NCBI GenBank assembly: GCA_023228705.1
Contig: JALOAS010000027.1
Location: 1 to 33,362, forward strand
Source of the DNA: Ottowia sp.
GTDB lineage: Bacteria > Pseudomonadota > Gammaproteobacteria > Burkholderiales > Burkholderiaceae_C
Length of the DNA stretch: 33,362 bases
Reading direction: 5' to 3'
Part shown: one piece after another, positions 13,383 through 19,805 of the stretch
Layout of the letters: each line of letters opens with the position of its first letter
How positions within the stretch are numbered: the stretch's first letter is position 1
The notes under the pieces: model-generated
What the model was told of the DNA's origin: nothing
Database searches by the model: none
What the model saw: the letters and a program-made list of their open reading frames with translations, nothing else
Translations under genes and position numbers: made by a program

Positions 13383-13809
13383 AAGCCACCTCCGCACCAG
13401 CGGACACGGTGTTGCCGCCGCGCCCGTGGATTTCTGCCCTGGCCCAGCCGCCGATCATGCGGCCGAGTTCGTCCACGTGTTTCATGAGCACCAGGAATCG
13501 ATGCTCGCCCAGGGCTTCCGGATCGCGCCGGCCGCGCATGCAGTTAAACAAGCCCATCTCGTGCGCCAGATGCACAAGCATGCGCATCTGCTCGTGGCGG
13601 ATGTCGAGCTGGGCCAGGGTCGTTTTCTTGTGATAGCGCTTCTGCGCCTCGGTCACCAGGTTGTAGACGTCAATGAACGCCTGCCGAATGCTCTGCGTGA
13701 TCGTGTATTTGTGGCAGCTCGGGAAGTGGGCGAGGTAGCCCTCCAGCTGCTGCGCGAACAGCACCAGCTTGCGGTGCATGTTGGCTTCGGCGTGCATCGA
13801 TGTTGTCAT
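13381..13809 (-). CDS. avd: DGR accessory variability determinant (Avd)
   Basis: 142 residues, mostly alpha-helical, with basic patches (RHKL, KRYHKKT) and the spacing expected of the Avd four-helix bundle (related to the S23 ribosomal intervening-sequence protein family, pentameric in Bordetella phage). Located between VP and TR as in BPP-1. It should bind the RT and TR RNA and be needed for cDNA synthesis. The ATG at 13809 has no good ribosome site, and a hairpin lies at 13818-13840; ATG 13797 is an alternative. The stop codon overlaps the TR start. Confidence 0.9.
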   Translation of the reverse strand: MTTSMHAEANMHRKLVLFAQQLEGYLAHFPSCHKYTITQSIRQAFIDVYNLVTEAQKRYHKKTTLAQLDIRHEQMRMLVHLAHEMGLFNCMRGRRDPEALGEHRFLVLMKHVDELGRMIGGWARAEIHGRGGNTVSAGAEVA

Positions 13810-13817
13810 GGTCTGGT

Positions 13818-13840
13818 GCCCTGTCGCTGTCGCTCAGGGC
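13818..13840 (-). other. Hairpin just downstream of the VR
   Basis: GCCCTG and CAGGGC form a 6-bp stem with an 11-base loop directly after the variable-protein stop codon (13841-13843), 17 bases beyond the TR/VR homology. In BPP-1 a DNA hairpin/cruciform just downstream of VR promotes retrohoming. This one has a shorter stem and larger loop, so equivalence is inference. It may also influence avd translation. Confidence 0.55.
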
Positions 13841-15439
13841 TCAAGTTAGATACGAGGCGGCGACGAACCCCACGTTGCTGCTCGTGTTCGTGCGCGTGCC
13901 GCCCAGACTGCGGGCGCGAACCCCGGCATTCGCGCCGTTGCCCCAGTGGCCGCCCGAGCGAACGAAGAGCATGTCGACGAAGAATTGATAGAAGTAGTCC
14001 TGTCCGAACAGGGCTACGCCCGCCGGGCTGATGGCACCAGCCAAGGGAAAGCCGGACATCGTCAGCAGCCTGGCATCGGCCGTATCCCAGCCGAATGCCT
14101 GGGCCGCACCGTTTCCGTATCGCTGTCCAGGCCCGTTGTTACTGTAGTCGGTGCGCCAAGGCGTGGGTGTGATCTCGTCGTACAGCGCAGCCACGCCATT
14201 GGCTCCCCACAAGTCCGTGGCGCCAGAGTTGCCAGCCGTGACGGTCGTTATATCGACGCTGGGCTTGAGCGCGTAAAAGCGTGCGTTGCAGCGGATCTGG
14301 CCGCCAGTCGTGTACTCACCGAAGGCGGTGCCGTTGACGCCATCAAGGCTGATCGTGTCGTCGTCGACGACAGTGATCTGGAACAACCTGTCTTGCAGTT
14401 GCGTCATCCCCGCGTTCGCCATGCTGACAGCCTGCACGATTGCACCGGTGGTCAACCCATGGGCGGCCACGGTTAGCGTCACGGGGTTAGTTCGTGTCGC
14501 GCCCGAGATGTTTTTTGTCGCGACGATCGTGGTCACGCCCGGGTTGACGTCCCAGGTGGTGCCGTTGACATCAGCGATGCCGCATGCCTGACCATTGTGC
14601 GTTGTCTTTGCCAACACGCTGGCGCTGCCCGTCAGCGGCATATTCGGCTGCGCGCTGGACCCTGCCGATGTGAAAGTCAGGCTGGTGTCATTGATGTCGC
14701 TCAATGCGTTGCTGTTGCAGCCCAGCGGGAAGTTGCGCACGCCAGCAGGGTCGTGCCAGGCGCAGGCGTCGGTGCTGGTGGCGGCCTGTGCGTGGGCCAT
14801 AGCCAGTACCGCCAGCGCATCGCGCATGAACACCGTCGCCGGAAAGAACTGCGGACCGCGCGTGCGGGCGGCGGCAATTGAGCCCGAAAGATTCGCGGCG
14901 GGGGCGCCGTCGAGCGATGCGAAGCCAACCTGGCCGGCCTGCGGGGAGGCCACGAGTGGGATGCCCATGAACAGGCTGGACGCAACGCCAGCGTTGTTGC
15001 TGCACTTGTACTTGTCGTAGAAAAAGCCCGGCTGCACGACGCCCGCATGGATGAAGGCTCGATGCAGGTAAAAGCCCTCGGCGTTGGCCGCAGCTTCGCT
15101 GGCGTGCGCTGTAACCGGCAGCACATCCACGCAGTTGGCCCCGTAGAGCGCATACCTCGGGCTATCCGGCGAGGCCAGGCGCATCCTGAACGCCGGCACC
15201 CACACCATGATGCTGCCGTCGGTGTAGGCGTAGTTCCCGTAGTTCGGCGAGAAGCGGTCATAGCATCCGGGCAACGGCGTGTAGCCAAGGGCGTGGGCCT
15301 GCCCTGGAGCTATGCCCACGCCAAAGCCAACCTTCCCAGGCGTCCCGATCGTGCCGGGGTGCCTGCGCGCAGCCGCCGCCATAGCGTGGCCGAGCGGCGC
15401 CGACAGTGGCCGCATCACGGGATGCAGCACGCCGATCAT
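13841..15439 (-). CDS. DGR variable protein, lectin-fold tail receptor-binding protein
   Basis: 532 residues from ATG 15439, which overlaps the preceding TGA; a longer frame to 15463 is less likely. The C-terminus (FVRSGGHWGNGANAG..., ~493 on) is the classic ligand-binding end of DGR C-type-lectin/FGE-like folds. Conserved lectin-fold features upstream include HRAFIHAG, a CAWHD segment and NFPLGCN. Residues ~300-380 look like an inserted E1-FCCH-type Ig-like module (VTLTVAAHGLTTG, FGEYTTGGQI) common in phage fibres. Relative to TR, variant residues fall at 494, 498, 500, 511, 513, 514, 520, 521 and 528. It should sit at the tail tip and bind the host receptor. Confidence 0.93.
   Translation of the reverse strand: MIGVLHPVMRPLSAPLGHAMAAAARRHPGTIGTPGKVGFGVGIAPGQAHALGYTPLPGCYDRFSPNYGNYAYTDGSIMVWVPAFRMRLASPDSPRYALYGANCVDVLPVTAHASEAAANAEGFYLHRAFIHAGVVQPGFFYDKYKCSNNAGVASSLFMGIPLVASPQAGQVGFASLDGAPAANLSGSIAAARTRGPQFFPATVFMRDALAVLAMAHAQAATSTDACAWHDPAGVRNFPLGCNSNALSDINDTSLTFTSAGSSAQPNMPLTGSASVLAKTTHNGQACGIADVNGTTWDVNPGVTTIVATKNISGATRTNPVTLTVAAHGLTTGAIVQAVSMANAGMTQLQDRLFQITVVDDDTISLDGVNGTAFGEYTTGGQIRCNARFYALKPSVDITTVTAGNSGATDLWGANGVAALYDEITPTPWRTDYSNNGPGQRYGNGAAQAFGWDTADARLLTMSGFPLAGAISPAGVALFGQDYFYQFFVDMLFVRSGGHWGNGANAGVRARSLGGTRTNTSSNVGFVAASYLT
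13858..13975 (-). repeat. DGR variable repeat (VR)
   Basis: The C-terminal 3' end of the variable-protein gene, matching TR with 12 differences in 118 bp. The invariant 3' stretch (13858-13877 on the plus strand) is GC-rich and precedes the stop by few codons, as expected for the IMH element that fixes the direction of homing. Seven of the eleven Asn codons of TR are changed (to His, Gly or Ser), showing that this copy has been diversified. Confidence 0.96.
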
Positions 15440-15699
15440 TCCGCCTCCATCGAGCAGCCGCATGCGGCGATGGCAGCCTGGCGCACCACGCGGAACGTCA
15501 CAGGGCCAAGAAGCTGACAGCCGGGCTTGAACTGGCTGATCTCGCCCTGTGACGTGTAGCCGGCGGTGGTCTTTGTCTGCAGCACCAGCTTGCCGTAGCC
15601 GATGAGGCTGAGTGTCACGACGCTGCCGCCCTCGACGGTGATGTCGGACGAGGGGGCATCGTTGGTACCTAGGGCCAGGATGGTGGAGAGTGTGGTCAT
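15436..15699 (-). CDS. Small beta-rich protein upstream of the variable protein, 87 aa
   Basis: A Ser/Thr/Gly-rich sequence with alternating hydrophobics (SVVTLSLIGYGKLVLQ) suggests a small beta-sandwich. The C-terminus has CGC. The stop overlaps the variable-protein ATG, implying stoichiometric coupled translation. It may be a small tail-tip or fibre component that works with the variable protein; no family recognised. Confidence 0.7.
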   Translation of the reverse strand: MTTLSTILALGTNDAPSSDITVEGGSVVTLSLIGYGKLVLQTKTTAGYTSQGEISQFKPGCQLLGPVTFRVVRQAAIAACGCSMEAE

Positions 15700-15711
15700 G
15701 GGTGGGGTCCT

Positions 15712-16650
15712 TCAGATCGAGTGGGCGTAAAGCTGCGCGTCGCGGAAAACGATGCGCACGTGATCGCGGTTGATGTCACAAGCACTGCGGCTGCCATACA
15801 GCGGCGCCCTGCTCTTGAGGCAGACGCGCTCGACGTGGCCATGCCAGCGCTGCGGGTCGCACCCGGCCTGCAGGCCGCACGCGCGCCGCTCTTTCTGCAC
15901 GCCGCCCAGCCCGCCGTTGTAGGCGGCATCGGCGAAGCGCAGGCGCTCGGCCCGGTCCTGCACGGGCGCCAGGGCGGCGAAGTCCTGACGCACCTTGAGC
16001 ACCACGGCGCGCAGTTGCAGATCCGGGCGCTGGTAGATGTTGGCCCAGTCCAGCTCGCGCAGCGCGGGGTGGCGCTCGCGCATCTCGGCCAGGGCATCAA
16101 AGCGCAGCGAGCCGTCCGGCCGCCAGGCCCGGGTGAGCTGGCCCAGGCCGGCGCCCTCCTCCCGGCTGGTCTTCAGGCGGCTCGCCGGGTTCCAGCACTT
16201 CGAGCGCAGCGCCGGGCACCCGCTTTCGTGGTGCACCAGGCCGGCCAGGTACGAGCGCTGCGGCACGTTGGGCCAGCGCTCGTCGATTTCAGCCGAGAGG
16301 ATGGGCAGGTACTGCGCCGCGCGCGGCGGCAGCTCGGCGGCCGTGGCGCTGCGACCGAACAGGCCCAGCAGCGCGGCCAGCACGATGCAAACGCCCAAAA
16401 AAACCAGCCCCGCACCGGTTGGCGTCTCCTTCGCTTTGTCGGCCGCCGCCGAGAGATCCAGGTAGTCAAACAGGCCCCTGCGGGCCAGGTGCGCGCACAG
16501 CACAGCCAGCAGCGGGGTCACCAGGCCAAGCAGCAGCATGCCGGTGGAAATGAAATCCTTGTCGGGGTCGGTCAGCAGCAGTGCGCCAAGCACCACCGCG
16601 CCGCCAAAGCCCATGAACCAGTAGCGAAATCTGCCCACGTCAACCTCCAT
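15712..16650 (-). CDS. Lytic transglycosylase endolysin with three membrane helices
   Basis: 312 residues from ATG 16650 (overlaps the preceding stop). Three hydrophobic helices (~9-27, 34-56, 78-98) precede a soluble SLT-type lytic transglycosylase domain: catalytic E142 in HHESGC, the EEGAGLGQLTRAW motif (~164-176) and AYNGG (243-247). It should cleave the glycan strands of peptidoglycan. Endolysins rarely have three membrane segments; the N-terminal part resembles a holin, so this may be a holin-endolysin fusion. Placement beside a coiled-coil membrane protein gene fits a lysis cassette. Confidence 0.85.
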   Translation of the reverse strand: MEVDVGRFRYWFMGFGGAVVLGALLLTDPDKDFISTGMLLLGLVTPLLAVLCAHLARRGLFDYLDLSAAADKAKETPTGAGLVFLGVCIVLAALLGLFGRSATAAELPPRAAQYLPILSAEIDERWPNVPQRSYLAGLVHHESGCPALRSKCWNPASRLKTSREEGAGLGQLTRAWRPDGSLRFDALAEMRERHPALRELDWANIYQRPDLQLRAVVLKVRQDFAALAPVQDRAERLRFADAAYNGGLGGVQKERRACGLQAGCDPQRWHGHVERVCLKSRAPLYGSRSACDINRDHVRIVFRDAQLYAHSI

Positions 16651-16967
16651 CAATGCAGAAAAACCTTGACGGCCATGCCGGCAGCGGCACCGATGGCCGC
16701 CAGCACGGCGCGCTCCACCCACACATTCGTGCGCCGGGTGATCGGCTCCACCAGCTCCAGCGTCCGCACGCGCCGCTCCAGCTCAGAAAGGGCCCTGAAC
16801 GCTCGCTCCTGCGCCTCGAACATCTGGCTCTGCCGCTCCTCGATGAGCACCAGCTTGCCCACCTGGTCTGTCAGCGTGCGCACGGCCTGCTCCATGGACG
16901 TCAGTCGGAACAGCACCAGCTTGCCCACGCCGCCACTCGAGTCATCGGTGAAATTTCGGTCGGTCAT
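16650..16967 (-). CDS. Coiled-coil, single-pass membrane protein (holin/XhlA-like)
   Basis: 105 residues from ATG 16967 with GAGAGG upstream. A long coiled coil (~20-75) is followed by a C-terminal membrane helix (~83-102, WVERAVLAAIGAAAGMAV). This layout matches hemolysin XhlA-type proteins encoded beside holins and endolysins. Its TGA overlaps the endolysin ATG. It is probably a lysis-timing protein, holin or antiholin; the topology is seen, the role inferred. Confidence 0.75.
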   Translation of the reverse strand: MTDRNFTDDSSGGVGKLVLFRLTSMEQAVRTLTDQVGKLVLIEERQSQMFEAQERAFRALSELERRVRTLELVEPITRRTNVWVERAVLAAIGAAAGMAVKVFLH

Positions 16968-16975
16968 CTGGCCTC

Positions 16976-17467
16976 TCATTCGGCGAAAAATTCTTCGGTG
17001 CACACCCGTGCGCCAGGCATGCTCAAGGCCAGGGCGACGAATGCCGCCGGCGTCAGGCGATGCGGATCAATCACGCCCACGGCCGCGCCCAGCGCCTCAT
17101 TGCAGAACCACCGGGTGATGCTGTGCGGCAGGAACCACAGCACGGTGGCCAGGGCGCCGCGCCAGTCATAGCGCTGGCCCTTGAAGTGCTCGAACCAGTC
17201 GATCGCGTCCTCGGTCGACCAGTGGGGCACGTCGATGGCCACCCAGTGCGCGGGCGTCAGGTCGGCGTCGGGTTTGATGCGTACGCCGTCGTCTCGCAGC
17301 GATGCGCCGGCGATGGTGCAGTGCCGGCCACGACCCACCAGCACGGCCTCAACGTGCGTGACGCGGCGCCACGTAGCCCCGACTTGCGCCAGGCGCACGG
17401 TGGCCCAGCCAATGCGCGCGGCCAGGCCGTCCTGGGCGTGATCTCCGACGTATGCCAGGATGATCAT
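16976..17467 (-). CDS. Permuted papain-like (YiiX/NlpC-P60-related) hydrolase
   Basis: 163 residues. THVEAVL gives a likely catalytic His (H38) and RWFCNEAL a likely nucleophile Cys (C122); His before Cys is the circularly permuted order of the YiiX/LRAT-type papain fold. The intervening YDWRGAL segment is frequent in such phage proteins. It may cut peptidoglycan cross-links or amide bonds during DNA entry or lysis. It lies between tail fibre genes and the lysis genes, so either function fits. Confidence 0.75.
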   Translation of the reverse strand: MIILAYVGDHAQDGLAARIGWATVRLAQVGATWRRVTHVEAVLVGRGRHCTIAGASLRDDGVRIKPDADLTPAHWVAIDVPHWSTEDAIDWFEHFKGQRYDWRGALATVLWFLPHSITRWFCNEALGAAVGVIDPHRLTPAAFVALALSMPGARVCTEEFFAE

Positions 17468-17476
17468 CTCGCCCCA

Positions 17477-18172
17477 TCACACAGACAGCTGCGGGCCCAG
17501 CACATCGAGCAGCGACTGATCGACGGCTGGAATGGTGAGCAGGTCATCGACCGACGCCCAGGGGCGGCCGTCCACGATTGCCTGGGCGATGACCGGGCCG
17601 ATGCCCAGGATGTCCAGCAGCTCGTCGTACGTCGCCGTGTTGATGTTGCGCACGGCGTAGGTGCTGGGCCATCCGGTGGTGATGTCGATCGACTCGGGAT
17701 CCTCGGATGCCTCGATCTGCGCGCGCAGCGCCTCGGCTCGGGCAAACGCCAGCGCGTCCAGCAGCTTGATTGCCTCGACAACGGACTGAGCAAGCCCGGC
17801 AGTCATCGGAATGAAGGTGTTTGCCATCGTCTTCCACATCACCGGGTTGCCGCCGGCCGATAGCTGATCGGACAGACTGCCGCCTGCCGCGATGATGGCG
17901 TCAGCGTCTCGTGACAGTTGCATGTGCTGCACGCGGCTGTCGATGTCGCTGTGGAACCAGTGGCCGCCAACAAACGCCCCGCCAAATGTGCGGCGGAATC
18001 GCTCTACTTTGACCTGATCCCACCGGCTGGCCCGGCGCTTTTCCAGCGATGGCCGAAGCGCATCCATGGCCTGCTGCTCGGTGATGGACTCGGCGCCCTC
18101 GGGAATCCACGCATCCTGCGAGCCGTCCGATTCGTAGGCGTGGACAGCGCCATTGACCAAAAAGTATTTCAT
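17477..18172 (-). CDS. Tail-fibre-assembly-like protein with C-terminal helix-hairpin-helix domain
   Basis: 231 residues from ATG 18172, overlapping the preceding stop. The N-terminal ~25-115 region (ESITEQQAMDALRP, RRTFGGAF, HFHSD-like WFHSDIDSR) resembles the DUF4376/tail assembly domain that follows phage fibre genes. Residues ~175-231 contain RNINTATYDELLDILGIG and a second hairpin, a ComEA/PilW-type helix-hairpin-helix DNA-binding domain. Such a fusion is unusual for a tail accessory protein. Position directly after the fibre gene supports chaperone or fibre-base function. Confidence 0.7.
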   Translation of the reverse strand: MKYFLVNGAVHAYESDGSQDAWIPEGAESITEQQAMDALRPSLEKRRASRWDQVKVERFRRTFGGAFVGGHWFHSDIDSRVQHMQLSRDADAIIAAGGSLSDQLSAGGNPVMWKTMANTFIPMTAGLAQSVVEAIKLLDALAFARAEALRAQIEASEDPESIDITTGWPSTYAVRNINTATYDELLDILGIGPVIAQAIVDGRPWASVDDLLTIPAVDQSLLDVLGPQLSV

Positions 18173-18864
18173 CAACGGTACTCCTTCACGGCCAGGGCGC
18201 TCGCGTTATAGACCTCGATCTTGTATGTATTACCAGGGGGCACGATGAAGTTGATGTTTATGTTGGTGCTGGTTTCCGGCCACGACGACCAGGAAACAAT
18301 GTCGCTTCCTACGAGCCCACTCAGCCCGTTTTCAACTGCGCTTGATGTTGCAGATGCCACCACAATGATCGGCTTGCTGGTGGAGTTGGTGTAAGTCACG
18401 CCGCTGGTGCGCGTCACGGTCTGCCACGACTGCCCCTTGCCGAAAACCTCGTTCGCACGGGGCACTTCATTTCCGGCCGCGCCGGCCGGGACGGACAGGT
18501 GCCCGGTCATCGTGATGCCACCGGCGCGAGGCACGTAGTTCGCCGGAACGAATGTTGCCGCAGCCGCAGCGCTGTCCGCTGCATCCTCGGCGGCCGACGT
18601 AGCGATGCCCGCCTGAGCGAGTGCAATGCCAGCCTGGGTGGTAGCAACGCCCGCGGCGTCCGATGCATCTCCAGCGGCCTCGAGCGCCTCTGCATGCTTG
18701 GTGTTGACGTTGGTGTTGAGCGCGTTGTTCTCGACGTTCTGAGCGTTCATCGCTGTGACGATCGCCGGAAATGCGAGCATCACCGCGTCGGCCCGTTGCG
18801 CGAAGTTTTCCGGGTCGTCTCTCGTTGGTGGAGGGTCCGGGAAGGGGGGAATGGTGACGCTCAT
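18172..18864 (-). CDS. Tail fibre/collar-like protein
   Basis: 230 residues. A helical Ala/Asn/Thr-rich repeat section (~40-100, AGVATTQAGIALAQAGIA type) is the trimeric coiled-coil stalk seen in fibres. It is followed by YVPRAGGITMTGHLSVP, a motif frequent in phage fibre and collar proteins, and a C-terminal beta domain. Its start overlaps the stop of the upstream tail-tip gene. Confidence 0.85.
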   Translation of the reverse strand: MSVTIPPFPDPPPTRDDPENFAQRADAVMLAFPAIVTAMNAQNVENNALNTNVNTKHAEALEAAGDASDAAGVATTQAGIALAQAGIATSAAEDAADSAAAAATFVPANYVPRAGGITMTGHLSVPAGAAGNEVPRANEVFGKGQSWQTVTRTSGVTYTNSTSKPIIVVASATSSAVENGLSGLVGSDIVSWSSWPETSTNININFIVPPGNTYKIEVYNASALAVKEYR

Positions 18865-19805
18865 CAGATCAGTCCTTTGAAGTCGATGTCCAGCAGTGCG
18901 TGGTTGGGGTATGCAAGCACCAGACGGTGCGAGCCGATCCAGCCCAGGTTGATCAGCGACTCGGCATAGTCGGGGTCATCCGATCCGATCAGGACCGTGG
19001 GCATGGACTTCAGGCGCCGCAGCAGGACGCTCACGGCGTTGAGCCTGACCTTGTCGACCAGCACCGTCAGGTTCTGGTAGTCAGCGCTGTCACGCTCTTC
19101 AAACAGGGTCTCGCCGTACTCGTTGGTTTCCTTCACCGAGTAGTCATCCATGCCGATCTCGGCGCCAAGCAAGGGGGATGTGCCCAACTCGATGGACTCG
19201 CCGAACGTCACAGCGCCCACAGCTATGTCGGTGCCCTCGAAGGTGATCAGGATCTGGCTGTAGAAGTAGCACGGCAGGCCAGAGAACAGCAGCCTGGACG
19301 CGAGCTGATCAACCGGCGCGGTGAAGTACTGGAACCAATCGGCCACGTTGTCGGGCAGCAGCTCCTGGGTCTGGTCAAACGTCTGCACGTCATCGTCAAA
19401 CACCTGCACGCGCACCCGGCTGGCTTTGACGCCGAACATGGCCACTGTGGTCACCGTCTTGCCGGGCGCCAGGCGCACCACCAGGTCATCGCTGCCGGCC
19501 TGCTGCGTCTCGGTGCTGATGCGGTCGTCGAACATGGCCACCGTGTTGGCCGGGCCCACGTCGAGCCACTTGTCACTGTCCACGCCCGGCGTGCCGGTGT
19601 TGCCATCCTCCAGGCTCTCGAACACCCGCAGCATCGGCAGGCCACGCATGTGCCCCCTGGTGGCCACCACCTGGCGCAGCACCTCGGCGCCCTTGGCGTA
19701 CGTGCCGGCAGCCCAGGCGGACTGTGCGTTCGTGGCCGTGATACTCACCAGCATCGACGGCACGAACTTGACCGGATCGATGATCCGCGTGACGCACTCG
19801 GTCAT
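18864..19805 (-). CDS. Tail-tip protein following the tape measure, 313 aa
   Basis: A beta-rich protein with several aspartate-rich turns and no obvious catalytic motif. Start overlaps the tape measure stop (ATGA). Position makes it a distal tail or baseplate-hub component, but it shows no clear resemblance to lambda L, K, I or J genes, so the tail tip is of a different type. Function inferred from location only. Confidence 0.75.
   Translation of the reverse strand: MTECVTRIIDPVKFVPSMLVSITATNAQSAWAAGTYAKGAEVLRQVVATRGHMRGLPMLRVFESLEDGNTGTPGVDSDKWLDVGPANTVAMFDDRISTETQQAGSDDLVVRLAPGKTVTTVAMFGVKASRVRVQVFDDDVQTFDQTQELLPDNVADWFQYFTAPVDQLASRLLFSGLPCYFYSQILITFEGTDIAVGAVTFGESIELGTSPLLGAEIGMDDYSVKETNEYGETLFEERDSADYQNLTVLVDKVRLNAVSVLLRRLKSMPTVLIGSDDPDYAESLINLGWIGSHRLVLAYPNHALLDIDFKGLI

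Noticed and set aside
13092..13397. Open frame through the template repeat reading like the variable protein C-terminus
   Set aside because: Frame resemblance is caused by TR/VR homology; the stretch is the non-coding template and has no proper start.
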